A stretch of DNA of 64,000 bases. Origin: Marinilabilia rubra. GTDB taxonomy: Bacteria; Bacteroidota; Bacteroidia; Bacteroidales; Marinilabiliaceae. The translations under genes were made by a program, and so were the position numbers. Below the pieces are notes generated by a model. It was not told where the DNA came from. It saw only the letters and a list, made by a program, of their open reading frames with translations, and made no database searches. Below, in pieces: positions 16,581 to 25,595 of the stretch. Where the stretch lies: contig NZ_QEWP01000005.1 of assembly GCF_003121985.1 (NCBI RefSeq), positions 239,537 through 303,536 of the forward strand. Direction: 5' to 3'. Position 1 is the stretch's first letter. Every line of letters begins with the position of its first letter.

Positions 16581-19055
16581 ATGATTACAACTAATACAAA
16601 AAAGACCGGCAATACAAAATCAACTTCAGCCAAACAGGAAAATAAAGAAGCCCTTGGTTTTGAAGATTTCAAAAAAGAAGTGCTCAACGATTATAAGCTT
16701 GCACATCTTAGCCGCCATATGAGTGTTCTGGCAAGGCGGGAAGTTTTAAACGGCAAAGCAAAATTCGGCATTTTCGGCGATGGCAAAGAAGTGGCTCAAA
16801 TAGCAATGGCAAAGCAGTTCCTTGAAGGGGACTGGCGATCGGGGTACTACCGTGATCAAACATTTATGTTGGCTGCCGGAATGACAACCCCTAAAAAGTT
16901 CTTTGCCTTATTGTATGGGGAGACAAGAACAGAACTCAATCCGGACAACGGTGGCCGTTCCATGAATAATCATTTTGGAACCAGACTTGTTCAGAAAAAC
17001 GGTGATTGGATTGATCAGACAAAGAGTAAAAACACTTCTTCAGACATTAGTCCCACAGCAGGTCAAATGCCCCGATTGACAGGGTTGGCCCTCGCCTCCA
17101 AACTTTACCGGGAACAACCGGAACTCAAAGAGCTCCAAAAATTCAGCAACAAGGGCAATGAAGTGGCTTTCGGAACCATTGGAGATGCCAGCACTTCGGA
17201 AGGCTTGTTTTTCGAAACCCTTAATGCAGCAAGTGTACTGCAAATCCCTATGGCACTCTCGGTTTGGGATGACGGCTATGGCATTTCTGTCCCGGTTGAA
17301 CTCCAAACCGTAAAAGCCAATATCTCCAAAGCTCTCAAAGGATTTGAAAAGCAAAGAAATGACAAAACAGGCATCCTCATTTTTGAAGCCAACGGATGGG
17401 ATTATGCAGAACTTTGTCAGATGTACGAGAAAGGCATCTCCCGCTGTCGCAAAGAGCATGTTCCGGTACTGTTTCATGTCAGGGAATTAACGCAACCGAC
17501 AGGGCATTCAACATCCGGATCGCATGAACGCTATAAATCAGAAAAAAGGCTGAAATGGGAAAAGGATAAGGATTGCCTGGTTCAGATGAGGCAGTGGATC
17601 GTGGAAAAGAAAATATCAGATGAATCCACCCTTGACCAAATTGAATCGGAAGCCCGAGATGAAGCAACAAATGCAAAAAAAGAAGCTTACAAAGAATACC
17701 TCAAACCCATTGAGGAAGAACGGGACGAACTCAATAAAATCATCAGACAAAAAAGCTGTATTTGTAACCAGAATAGCGAAGATCAAATCAACAGCATCGT
17801 CAACAACCTGAACAATACGTTGACCCTTAACCGCAAAGAAATTCTAAGTACTGCCCGTAAAATACTTCGACATGTTTGTTCTTCCTGCAACAAACAGGGA
17901 GGACTAAAAGACCAACTCAGAAAATGGGTTGCAGAATACAATGAAAGCGGCCATGAAAAATACACTGCTTACTTGTATGATGAATCTGCAAAATCACCGC
18001 TAAGAATAGAAAGCATAGCCCCACAGTATTCCGAAGATGCCCCATTGGTGCCAGGCCGTGAAATAATACGCGATAATTTTGACGCCCTGTTTGGCAACGA
18101 CCCACGGTTGATTACTTTAGGGGAAGACACCGGCAAGTTGGGAGGTGTTAACCAAACGCTGGAAGGCCTTCAGAAAAAGTATGGAGAATGGCGTGTCCGT
18201 GACACCGGTATACATGAAGCTACCATTGTGGGAGAAGGCATCGGACTTGCTCTCAGAGGTCTACGGCCAATTGCTGAGATCCAGTATTTTGATTATCTGC
18301 TATATACTCTCCACACCTTGAGCGATGACCTTGCAACCACCCATTACCGTACCAAAGGAGGCCAAAAAGCCCCGGTAATTGTGCGAACCAGAGGACATCG
18401 GCTTGAAGGCATTTGGCATTCCGGATCCCCTCTAAGCATGGTGGTCAACAGTATTCGCGGGATATACATATGTGTGCCACGCGATATGACACGGGCAGCA
18501 GGCATGTACAACACACTTTTGCAAGGAGAGGACCCCGCTCTGGTAATTGAGCCCCTCAACGGCTACCGAATCAGAGAGAAGCAACCATCCAACTGGGGAG
18601 CTTTTCAGACGCCACTTGGCATACCTGAGGTGATCAGAGAAGGAACAGATGTAACCATAGCCACCTATGGCTCTTGTGTAAGAATTGCAGCTGAAGCCAT
18701 TGATCAATTATCGGAAATCGGCATTTCGGTGGAGCTAATTGATGTTCAAACCCTATTGCCATTTGACACTGAAAAGATCATTCTAAACTCCTTGAAGAAG
18801 ACCAATCGCATCGTGTTTTTCGATGAAGATGTTCCCGGAGGGGCTACAGCATATATGATGCAAAAGGTGCTTGAAGAACAAGGCGGTTTTTATTATCTGG
18901 ATCACAAACCAATGACAGTAACAGCAGAAGATCACCGTCCGGCCTACGGTACAGATGGTGATTATTTCAGCAATCCCAATGCAGAGGATGTGTATGAAAC
19001 CATTTATGGCATGATGGGAGAAGCCTATCCTGATAAGTTTCCGCCGATATATTAA
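16581..19055 (+). CDS. Fused alpha/beta 2-oxoacid dehydrogenase E1 component
   Basis: The 824-residue protein joins the E1-alpha and E1-beta chains in one polypeptide. The alpha part (about 30-340) has the TPP/Mg2+ motif starting GDAS at 201 with a later Asn. The beta part (about 485-824) begins 'REIIRDNFDALFG', contains 'LGEDTGKLGGVN', 'EATIVGEGIGLALRGLRPIA' and 'HSGSPLSMVV', and ends with the transketolase C-terminal domain ('VTIATYGSCV', 'DVQTLLPFD'). It should decarboxylate a branched-chain or similar 2-oxoacid in the first step of a dehydrogenase complex. The linker (about 345-480) is helical and carries Cys393-x-Cys395 and Cys433-xx-Cys436. No E2 or E3 gene is adjacent. pruA follows 214 bases downstream. 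Confidence 0.85.
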   Translation: MITTNTKKTGNTKSTSAKQENKEALGFEDFKKEVLNDYKLAHLSRHMSVLARREVLNGKAKFGIFGDGKEVAQIAMAKQFLEGDWRSGYYRDQTFMLAAGMTTPKKFFALLYGETRTELNPDNGGRSMNNHFGTRLVQKNGDWIDQTKSKNTSSDISPTAGQMPRLTGLALASKLYREQPELKELQKFSNKGNEVAFGTIGDASTSEGLFFETLNAASVLQIPMALSVWDDGYGISVPVELQTVKANISKALKGFEKQRNDKTGILIFEANGWDYAELCQMYEKGISRCRKEHVPVLFHVRELTQPTGHSTSGSHERYKSEKRLKWEKDKDCLVQMRQWIVEKKISDESTLDQIESEARDEATNAKKEAYKEYLKPIEEERDELNKIIRQKSCICNQNSEDQINSIVNNLNNTLTLNRKEILSTARKILRHVCSSCNKQGGLKDQLRKWVAEYNESGHEKYTAYLYDESAKSPLRIESIAPQYSEDAPLVPGREIIRDNFDALFGNDPRLITLGEDTGKLGGVNQTLEGLQKKYGEWRVRDTGIHEATIVGEGIGLALRGLRPIAEIQYFDYLLYTLHTLSDDLATTHYRTKGGQKAPVIVRTRGHRLEGIWHSGSPLSMVVNSIRGIYICVPRDMTRAAGMYNTLLQGEDPALVIEPLNGYRIREKQPSNWGAFQTPLGIPEVIREGTDVTIATYGSCVRIAAEAIDQLSEIGISVELIDVQTLLPFDTEKIILNSLKKTNRIVFFDEDVPGGATAYMMQKVLEEQGGFYYLDHKPMTVTAEDHRPAYGTDGDYFSNPNAEDVYETIYGMMGEAYPDKFPPIY

Positions 19056-19112
19056 GAGTTCCGGGTTGAAGGTCCCCTAAATCCGCCCAAAGGGGGCTAT
19101 GAGTACCGTGTT

Positions 19113-19195
19113 TCCGGGTTTTGAGTTTTGAGTTGACAAACGCTGAACTCAGCCCAGAACTCCGAACCCAAAACTCAAAAAACCCTGATATTTTT
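19113..19195. repeat. Degenerate inverted repeat with GAGTTTTGAG units
   Basis: CGGGTTTTGAGTTTTGAG on the left is mirrored by 'AACCCAAAACTCAAAAAACC' on the right, with a CTGAACTCAG palindrome between. It lies in the E1-pruA spacer and looks like a short-period repeat rather than a terminator with a clean T-run. Confidence 0.45.
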
Positions 19196-19220
19196 CATTC
19201 CCATCGCATTTGCTTTTAGT

Positions 19221-19228
19221 TAGATTTG
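19221..19228 (+). promoter_or_regulatory. Putative -7 promoter box for pruA
   Basis: TAGATTTG is an exact match to TAnnTTTG, 41 bases before the ATG at 19270. No good -33 box at the usual spacing was seen. Confidence 0.42.
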
Positions 19229-19269
19229 TATAAAACGATCTTTTGTTAACATCTAAAAAACCAAGTGCT

Positions 19270-20901
19270 ATGCCAAAAGGAATATTTCAGGTGCCACCTG
19301 CCAAGAACGAACCGGTCCTCACCTATGCCCCGGGAACAAATGAACGCACCGAACTTAAAAAGCAACTCGAAGCCTTCAGGGCTGTAGAGATGGATATCCC
19401 CATGATTATTGCGGGCGAAGAAGTCCGTACAGACCAAAAAGTTTCGATTCATCCTCCACATGAATTAAAGCATTGTCTGGGGCATTATCATCAGGGTGAT
19501 GAAGCCCATGTTCATCAAGCCATTGATGCAGCATTGAATGCCCGTCCCAAGTGGGCCGGGATGGCATGGGAGCATCGCGCTTCAATATTTCTGAAAGCAG
19601 CTGATTTGATTGCAGGTCCTTATCGGCAAAAAATCAACGCGGCCACAATGCTGGGCCAATCCAAAACGGCTTTTCAGGCAGAAATTGACAGCGCCTGTGA
19701 ATTTGCTGATTTTCTCAGGTTTAATGTCCAGTACATGACACAGATATACGGAGATCAGCCCTCCTCAGCCAAAGGAATCTGGGACAGAGTGGAATACCGT
19801 CCTCTCGAAGGATTTGTATTTGCACTTACCCCATTTAACTTCACCTCCATTGCAGGAAACCTGCCTTCTGCACCCGCTATGATGGGCAATGTGGTTGTAT
19901 GGAAACCTTCAAAAACAGCCATCTATTCGGCCAATATCCTTATGCAGGTTTTCCGTGAAGCAGGGGTTCCCGACGGAGTAATCAACCTGGTTTTTGCCAG
20001 TGGCCCTGTGGTTGCCAGGGAAGTATTTGACCACCCCGAGTTTGCAGGATTCCATTTCACCGGATCAACCGAAGTGTTTCAGTCAATTTGGAAAACCATT
20101 GGAGAAAACATCCAGCGCTATAAAACGTATCCCCGAATTGTGGGAGAAACCGGTGGAAAAGATTTCATTATCGCCCATAAGTCGTGTGACGCCAAAGCAG
20201 TGGCAACAGGCATGGTAAGAGGAGCGTTTGAATACCAGGGGCAAAAATGCTCAGCTGCTTCCAGGGCCTATATACCGGCCAGCCGTTGGGACGAGATTCA
20301 TTCAGAAATCAAAAAGCAACTTGGTGAACTAAAAATGGGGCCGCCTGAAGATTTCACCAATTTCATGAACGCCGTTATTGATGAAGCTTCTTTCAACAAA
20401 CTTGAAGGCGCGATAAAAGAAGCAGAGAACCATCCGGATGCTAAAGTCATTGAAGGCGGCGGATGTGATAAGTCTGTGGGGTACTTCATTGAACCTACCA
20501 TCATCCTTACAACAGATCCAATGTACCGAACTATGCAGGAAGAACTCTTCGGTCCGGTACTGACAGTTTATGTCTATGATGACATGAAATTCGATGAAAC
20601 ACTCACCGTTTTAGATAAAACATCTATTTACGCACTGACAGGTGCTGTCTTTGCCCAGGATCGCTATGTTATCGAAAAAGTAACAAAACGACTGGTTAAT
20701 GCCGCAGGCAACTTTTACATCAATGACAAACCCACCGGAGCTGTTGTAGGGCAACAACCATTTGGCGGTGCAAGAGGATCGGGTACCAACGACAAAGCCG
20801 GCTCGTTGATCAACATGATGCGCTGGGTTTCTCCACGAACCATAAAAGAGAATTTCGTTCCACCTACAGATTTTAAATATCCGTTCATGGATGCCGAATA
20901 A
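19270..20901 (+). CDS. pruA: L-glutamate gamma-semialdehyde dehydrogenase (P5C dehydrogenase)
   Basis: The 543-residue protein is a stand-alone member of the aldehyde dehydrogenase superfamily of the 1-pyrroline-5-carboxylate dehydrogenase type. Visible are 'FVFALTPFNFTSIAGNL', 'FHFTGSTEVF', the general base Glu293 in 'IVGETGGKDF' and the nucleophile Cys327 in 'YQGQKCSAAS', plus 'QPFGGARGSGTNDKAG' near the end. It oxidises glutamate semialdehyde to glutamate with NAD+, the second step of proline breakdown. The proline dehydrogenase domain is absent, so that step needs a separate gene. A TTG at 19243 would add nine residues; the ATG at 19270 is preferred. Confidence 0.93.
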   Translation: MPKGIFQVPPAKNEPVLTYAPGTNERTELKKQLEAFRAVEMDIPMIIAGEEVRTDQKVSIHPPHELKHCLGHYHQGDEAHVHQAIDAALNARPKWAGMAWEHRASIFLKAADLIAGPYRQKINAATMLGQSKTAFQAEIDSACEFADFLRFNVQYMTQIYGDQPSSAKGIWDRVEYRPLEGFVFALTPFNFTSIAGNLPSAPAMMGNVVVWKPSKTAIYSANILMQVFREAGVPDGVINLVFASGPVVAREVFDHPEFAGFHFTGSTEVFQSIWKTIGENIQRYKTYPRIVGETGGKDFIIAHKSCDAKAVATGMVRGAFEYQGQKCSAASRAYIPASRWDEIHSEIKKQLGELKMGPPEDFTNFMNAVIDEASFNKLEGAIKEAENHPDAKVIEGGGCDKSVGYFIEPTIILTTDPMYRTMQEELFGPVLTVYVYDDMKFDETLTVLDKTSIYALTGAVFAQDRYVIEKVTKRLVNAAGNFYINDKPTGAVVGQQPFGGARGSGTNDKAGSLINMMRWVSPRTIKENFVPPTDFKYPFMDAE

Positions 20902-20923
20902 AATGCTCTTGTAATAGATCTTG

Positions 20924-21056
20924 GAGGTTGTCTCAAAAGTATTGAACACCAAAGGAGCATGTCATATTGAGCGTAGTCGAAACATCTGTTTATCAAACAA
21001 ACAGATTTTTCGACAAGCTCAGAATGACATCAAATTTGGGCTTTTGAGACAACCTC
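20924..21056. repeat. 133-bp palindrome with 16-bp perfect ends
   Basis: GAGGTTGTCTCAAAAG (20924-20939) is perfectly repeated in inverse at 21041-21056. Inside, ATGTCATATTGAGCGTAGTC on one side mirrors a CGACAAGCTCAGAATGACAT stretch on the other. The inner arms resemble the GTCATTCTGAGC-type repeat common in Bacteroidota genomes. No ORF lies inside. Confidence 0.65.
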
Positions 21057-21112
21057 ATTTTTATAATTTGCTTTAATTCAAAGCCTCTTTTGATAAACCT
21101 GATGACTAGAAA

Positions 21113-21143
21113 TTGTCAAAATCAAGTGAAATAGTTACATTTG
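21113..21143 (+). promoter_or_regulatory. Putative promoter of the septum-initiator gene cluster
   Basis: TTG at 21113-21115 and TACATTTG at 21136-21143, separated by 20 bases, fit the Bacteroidota -33/-7 layout. The ATG follows 34 bases later. This is the best promoter match in the window. Confidence 0.52.
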
Positions 21144-21177
21144 TCCGATACCTGCGGGTAAATATAAAAGCAAAAAT

Positions 21178-21483
21178 ATGAGCCTGAAAAGTATTGCCAG
21201 ATTAATTTTGCCATTACTAAAAAACCGGTATGTGGTCACTTTTTTGGCTTTTATCATCTGGGTGGGCTTTTTCGATCAGAACAACCTGGTTGACAGGCAC
21301 GAGTTATCAAACAGAATTGAGGAGCTGGAGCGGCAAAAAGTTCATTACCGGAAAGAAATTTCCAACAACAAAAAACGCATGGAAGAACTTCAGAGTGATC
21401 CGGAAAATCTGGAGAAGTTTGCCCGCGAACAATACCTGATGAAAAAGCCCGAAGAAGATATTTTTGTCGTAATTGAAGAATAA
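21178..21483 (+). CDS. FtsB/DivIC-like septum formation initiator
   Basis: The 101-residue protein has a single N-terminal membrane helix (about 17-33), then a coiled coil (about 38-75, 'ELSNRIEELERQKVHYRKEI'), and a terminal 'LEKFAREQYLMKKPEEDIFV' element, which is the hallmark of the FtsB/DivIC family. Such proteins link the cell-division proteins FtsL and FtsQ at the division site. The size and order of parts are normal for the family. It heads a cluster with a small membrane protein 15 bases downstream and an OmpH-like gene beyond it. Confidence 0.87.
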   Translation: MSLKSIARLILPLLKNRYVVTFLAFIIWVGFFDQNNLVDRHELSNRIEELERQKVHYRKEISNNKKRMEELQSDPENLEKFAREQYLMKKPEEDIFVVIEE

Positions 21484-21498
21484 AAAAATTCAAACCAT

Positions 21499-21819
21499 AT
21501 GGGATTTCTCCGTTTTTTAAGCGGCCTTTATTACGCCGGCCTGATATTAATTCTGGCCGGCATTATTATGCACATTTCAGGCATGGATAACGCCCCATGG
21601 CTTTTTGCAGCAGGGCTAATTCCGGTTTTGGGCGTAAGAATCTATAACTTCATAATTGCCCCTTCACACCGAAAAAGGATAAACGGCATTTTAATGTTAA
21701 GCGCAGTTTTTCTGGCAGCTACATTGGCAGCTATTTATTACGAAAAATCATATTGGATTGTTTTTATTGCTATTTCAGCTGTATTGGATGGTTACACCTC
21801 ATTCAGAAAGTACACCTGA
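21499..21819 (+). CDS. Small four-helix membrane protein, unknown function
   Basis: The 106-residue protein consists mainly of four hydrophobic segments at about 8-26, 33-53, 61-80 and 84-98, joined by short polar loops ('IAPSHRKR' in the middle). I recognise no family with confidence. It follows the FtsB/DivIC-like gene by 15 bases on the same strand and probably shares its transcript, so an envelope or division-related role is possible but unproven. Confidence 0.7.
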   Translation: MGFLRFLSGLYYAGLILILAGIIMHISGMDNAPWLFAAGLIPVLGVRIYNFIIAPSHRKRINGILMLSAVFLAATLAAIYYEKSYWIVFIAISAVLDGYTSFRKYT

Positions 21820-21888
21820 TATTTCCCCAATAATTAAAAGCTTCTGTCAAAATCACAGAAGAACTTTTTTATATTTTAACAATACAGT

Positions 21889-21896
21889 TATATTTG
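21889..21896 (+). promoter_or_regulatory. Putative -7 box for the OmpH-like gene
   Basis: TATATTTG matches TAnnTTTG exactly, 42 bases upstream of the ATG. The -33 region has only T-rich sequence. Confidence 0.42.
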
Positions 21897-21938
21897 TCCT
21901 CATCAAAATCTAACATTTAACTTTCATTTTCTAAGGGT

Positions 21939-22547
21939 ATGAAAAATATATCGATTGTCCTTAACGCTATTCTGTTTGTTGCAGTAGCTGCTTTATTCTT
22001 CATCGTATTGTCCAACGGTTCTGAATCTGATGATGGAGCAGACCAAAGCCAAAAAGAAAAAGTGCAGGATTATCCCATCGCCTACGTCAACACTGATTCA
22101 TTACTGATGAATTATGAATATGCTCAATTTCTTAACGAAGAATTATTAAGAAAAGAAGAATCATCAAGAGCTGATTTCAACGAAAGAGCAAAAGTTTTTC
22201 AGGACGACATGAGAGCTTTCCAGAGAAAAGTACAGAACAATGCTTTCTTAAGCCTCGAGCGTGCCCAGAAAGAAGAAAAAAGACTAAGGGAAAAAGAGCA
22301 GGAACTTCAGGAGCTCAACTCTCAGCTCTCCAACGACCTGATGAAAAAACAAAATCAGATGAACCGTGAGTTGCGCGATACAATCACTGCATTCCTAAAG
22401 GAGTACACCAACCAGAAACCTTTCAAACTGGTGCTTAGTAATACAATGGGAGACAATATCTTATTCGCCCATGAGGCTTTGAATATTACCGATGAAGTGG
22501 TTGGCATTCTTAACGAAAGATACGACGCAACTCAGGAAGAGGAATAA
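21939..22547 (+). CDS. OmpH/Skp-like periplasmic chaperone
   Basis: The 202-residue protein has an N-terminal hydrophobic segment (about 6-24), the conserved start of the OmpH domain ('IAYVNTDSLLMNYEYAQFL', about 48-66), a long coiled coil (about 68-150, rich in Glu, Gln and Lys), and the C-terminal strand ('FKLVLSNTMGDNILFA'). Skp/OmpH trimers bind unfolded outer-membrane proteins in the periplasm. The hydrophobic N-terminus may be an uncleaved anchor rather than a signal peptide. It precedes a glycosyltransferase gene by 54 bases. Confidence 0.82.
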   Translation: MKNISIVLNAILFVAVAALFFIVLSNGSESDDGADQSQKEKVQDYPIAYVNTDSLLMNYEYAQFLNEELLRKEESSRADFNERAKVFQDDMRAFQRKVQNNAFLSLERAQKEEKRLREKEQELQELNSQLSNDLMKKQNQMNRELRDTITAFLKEYTNQKPFKLVLSNTMGDNILFAHEALNITDEVVGILNERYDATQEEE

Positions 22548-22601
22548 GAACAGCGGATTAAGTTTGCCGGTTTGAGCCATAAAAAGGCGAACCATTTGAA
22601 T

Positions 22602-23909
22602 ATGACCACACCAGAAAAGTCATTAAAACTACTTGACAATTATCTGACCAAACACTACCCTGAATTCAGTGTTGATTCAGAGATAGACTCCGAACTGGGG
22701 TTAATTGTGGTCATTCCTGCTTATCTGGAAAACGAGCTTATTCTAACGACACTAAATTCGCTGATATCATGTAAACCTCCATCTGCAAAGGTGGAGGTTA
22801 TTGTTGTTTTAAACACCTGTGAAAAAGACAGCAAGTCAACAGAAGAAAACCAAAATGCGTGTGCAGATGCCATACAATCGTTTATTCATGAGCATCCCCT
22901 GCCCAATTGGCTTTCTGTAAATATTCTGAAAGCCTATAATCTTCGAAAAAAACACTTTGGAGCCGGATTGGCCAGGAAAATCGGGCTTGATGAAGCTGTA
23001 AGACAATTCCGTAAAATTGAGCGACCGGACGGAATACTTGCCTGCTTGGATGCAGATTCACCTGTTGCCCCAAATTATTTGCAGGCCCTTGAAAACTGGT
23101 TCTCTGACCAGAGAAATCAGGGAGGAACAGTCTATTTCGAACACCCCCTGGAAGGCTCTGAATACTCACCTGTAATCTATGAAGCCATTACACTTTATGA
23201 GTTGCATCTCAGGTATTATGTGGAAGCACTCAAACAAACAGGGTTTCCTTATGCTTTCCATACCATTGGTTCATGCATGGTTTTCAGAACGCTTAAATAT
23301 GTTCAGGCAGGAGGAATGCCTAAAAAACAAGCCGGGGAAGATTTCTATTTTCTACAAAAACTAATACCACTGGGGAATTTTGGCAACCTAACAGAAACCA
23401 CAGTATATCCCTCTCCCCGCCCCTCAGACCGTGTCATATTTGGTACAGGAGCCAGCATAAAACATCATTTGGATGGAACTAAAGAGCAAGGCATCACTTA
23501 CAATCCCGCTGCTTTTGATGATTTGAAGCATTTCTTTTCTAAAGCCCCTGAATTGGCTGAACTGGACATTCCGGATTTTGAAAACTGGACTTATGATTTA
23601 ACCGGGCCTTTAAGAAGCTTTTTACTCAATTCAGGCTTTGAAAAAGAGATTGAGATCATCCGGAAAAACAGTAATAGCAAAAAAACCTTTCTAAAGCGCT
23701 TTTTTGGGTCTTTCAATGCATTCAAAGTGGTGAAATACCTAAACTATGCTCACGAGCATTTTTATGCTAAATCTGAGCTTTTTGAGGCAGCTCTGCTAAT
23801 ACTGGAAAGGTCAATGAATACCGGATCGGATGCTTTTGATGAAAAGGAATTGCTCCTGGAGTACCGGGAAATGGAGCGGATGCAATTATCAGTAGTCAGT
23901 AGTCAGTAG
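22602..23909 (+). CDS. Family 2 glycosyltransferase-like protein
   Basis: The 435-residue protein starts at the ATG at 22602; a TTG at 22572 would add ten residues. Near the N-terminus 'GLIVVIPAYLENELILTTLN' is the first strand of a GT-A fold, 'ILACLDADSPVAPNYL' carries the DxD metal/nucleotide-sugar motif, and 'KKQAGEDFYFLQKL' resembles the ED acceptor-base motif. A nucleotide-sugar-dependent transferase is therefore likely, with unknown donor and acceptor. No membrane helix is seen. The last residues (SVVSSQ) are encoded by the start of a 7-bp tandem repeat that runs on past the stop, so the native C-terminus may have been altered. Confidence 0.75.
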   Translation: MTTPEKSLKLLDNYLTKHYPEFSVDSEIDSELGLIVVIPAYLENELILTTLNSLISCKPPSAKVEVIVVLNTCEKDSKSTEENQNACADAIQSFIHEHPLPNWLSVNILKAYNLRKKHFGAGLARKIGLDEAVRQFRKIERPDGILACLDADSPVAPNYLQALENWFSDQRNQGGTVYFEHPLEGSEYSPVIYEAITLYELHLRYYVEALKQTGFPYAFHTIGSCMVFRTLKYVQAGGMPKKQAGEDFYFLQKLIPLGNFGNLTETTVYPSPRPSDRVIFGTGASIKHHLDGTKEQGITYNPAAFDDLKHFFSKAPELAELDIPDFENWTYDLTGPLRSFLLNSGFEKEIEIIRKNSNSKKTFLKRFFGSFNAFKVVKYLNYAHEHFYAKSELFEAALLILERSMNTGSDAFDEKELLLEYREMERMQLSVVSSQ

Positions 23910-24004
23910 TCAGTGGTCAGTGATCGGTGGTCAGTGATCGGTGGTCAGTGATCGGTGGTCAGTTGTCAGTGGTCAGTGGTCGGTAGTCAGTGATCGGTTC
24001 AGTT
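23889..24004 (+). repeat. 7-bp tandem repeat (TCAGTRG)
   Basis: About sixteen units of TCAGTAG, TCAGTGG, TCAGTGA and TCGGTGG run head to tail. The first three units are translated as the end of the glycosyltransferase and supply its stop codon. A related shorter tract overlaps the 3' end of aroB at 51631-51677. Confidence 0.85.
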
Positions 24005-24047
24005 GAAAATTGGGTGCCCCATATTGAAAGCATTTTTTCAAGTTCTA

Positions 24048-24092
24048 TCCTCTAACATCTAGCCTCTATCTTCTAACATCTAACATCTAATT
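24048..24092 (+). repeat. Short degenerate repeat (TCTAACATCTA)
   Basis: Four imperfect TCTAACATCTA-type units stand next to the porP/sprF stop codon. They resemble the 'TAGATGTTAGA' portions seen inside some dispersed repeats. Confidence 0.45.
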
Positions 24093-24099
24093 TCTCTCC

Positions 24100-25161
24100 T
24101 TAAAACAGAGTCCTTCTACCTCTTGAAGATGATTTATTACGCATCCAGTCATTTCCACCACCGTCACAAGGGATAGCTCCTTTAGGAGATTCATTAATTC
24201 CGGAAGAGGAGAATCTGAATATCAATGAAAACTCATTGGCTCCTCCGCTATGCCCGGCCAGGTTGGACAGCGTCATGTCATAACTGTAAGCCAAACGCAC
24301 CGAACCGATATTGAATCCGAGAATAAAAATAAGAGCATCATTATTGGTTAGTCCTTCACTTTCGCCAACAGGAATCCCGCGATACCATAATCCCAATTCA
24401 AATGGATTGAGATACCAGTAAGTACCCATATCCAATTGTTGAAAATCATCCTGCATTCTATACATGAAGGCTAATGTTCCACTGACTTCATCCTGATTGC
24501 GCGTCCGATTTCTAAACCGGTATTTCCATCCACCATAAACCGTGGTACGGATTGGCAAAGGAGATTCAATATCTGTAAAGCCGATGTTACTTTTCACCAA
24601 ATGATCCACAACCACCCCGGACCAGAAATCATCGCTGTAAATCATGGCTGAAGCTGAAGCATCAATCTTCTTATAACTTTCCTGCTCAAAATCACCGATT
24701 GCACTGGCTAAAATATCACCATCAGGCCCTATCTGGTCACCCCACAACAAGGATGAGGGATCAATTTTTCTTTCAAAGTATTTGAAATTCAAGCCTGGTC
24801 TGGCATAAATTTCCCTGGTAATTGGAAACTCATAAGCATAAACCAGTCCGATATTTTGAGTAATAAGCTGTCCGCTTCCCTGGTCATCTCTGACAAACAC
24901 CAACCCCAGACCACTATTGTATTGCTCGAAGAAATGATCGGCTGCAAATGACAAGGTACGATAGGTATTGGGAATGCCCGGCCACTGATCTCTGTACGTC
25001 AGTGCAACACGACTGCCATTGGTAAGCCCTGCAAAAGAAGGGCTCAAATAAACTGGTGCCGCATAGACCTGAGAAAAAGTAGGGTCCTGAGCATTTGCTT
25101 TAATACAGCAAAGACTGCACAAAAACAACAGGGTTATGTTGTATTTTATCCAAATATTCAT
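24100..25161 (-). CDS. PorP/SprF family T9SS outer-membrane protein
   Basis: The 353-residue protein has a signal peptide (cleavage near residue 25, KANAQ) and the family start 'QDPTFSQVYAAPVYLSPSFAG', followed by alternating beta-strand sequence ending in strand-like 'SLIFRFSSSG'. PorP/SprF proteins are outer-membrane partners of particular T9SS cargoes with type B C-terminal domains. Its gene lies 146 bases downstream of the giant gene on the same strand, the arrangement of sprB-sprF in Flavobacterium johnsoniae, so it is probably the dedicated partner. A short tail (about 315-353) rich in Gly, Ser and basic residues follows the barrel. Confidence 0.9.
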   Translation of the reverse strand: MNIWIKYNITLLFLCSLCCIKANAQDPTFSQVYAAPVYLSPSFAGLTNGSRVALTYRDQWPGIPNTYRTLSFAADHFFEQYNSGLGLVFVRDDQGSGQLITQNIGLVYAYEFPITREIYARPGLNFKYFERKIDPSSLLWGDQIGPDGDILASAIGDFEQESYKKIDASASAMIYSDDFWSGVVVDHLVKSNIGFTDIESPLPIRTTVYGGWKYRFRNRTRNQDEVSGTLAFMYRMQDDFQQLDMGTYWYLNPFELGLWYRGIPVGESEGLTNNDALIFILGFNIGSVRLAYSYDMTLSNLAGHSGGANEFSLIFRFSSSGINESPKGAIPCDGGGNDWMRNKSSSRGRRTLF

Positions 25162-25307
25162 TAAAAATATTTCTTCTTTTCTTTTAAGACCAATTAAAAA
25201 AGGCCGGGCATCACCTAAAAAGCACTTCCTTTAACCTTACTACGGATTAAACCGTCAAAAGTTAATCAAAAAAGCTTTTCAGGTGATTCCCCCACCAATC
25301 TTTTGTA

Positions 25308-25595
25308 TTATCTAACTAATAACACGCTTCCTGTTTCACGGAACTCGGTACCGTTAACAAAAGTACCATTAACTTTCCATACATATACAGCCTGAGGCAC
25401 TAACTGTCCTTTATAGAAACCATTCCAACCTTCTTCTATATCGTTAGATTCATAAATCAACTGCCCCCATCGATTATAGATTTGTAAGTGGTAAGTATCT
25501 ACATCCCTGTATACGGGTTTGAATATGTTATTGGTTTCACTTGGACGGTTAGAAACACCACCATCAGGCCTTGGCTTAAAGGCATTAGGGAATTT
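25308..25595 (-). other. Type B T9SS C-terminal sorting domain
   Basis: The last 96 residues of the giant protein have the gliding-motility-associated C-terminal domain pattern: FPNAFKPRPDG, then YHLQIYNRWGQLIYES, then GWNGFYKGQ and VYVWKV. This class needs a PorP/SprF partner, which is encoded next door. Confidence 0.88.

Noticed and set aside
23889..24004. Possible CRISPR array
   Set aside because: The unit is only 7 bp, head to tail with no spacers, and no cas genes are near.
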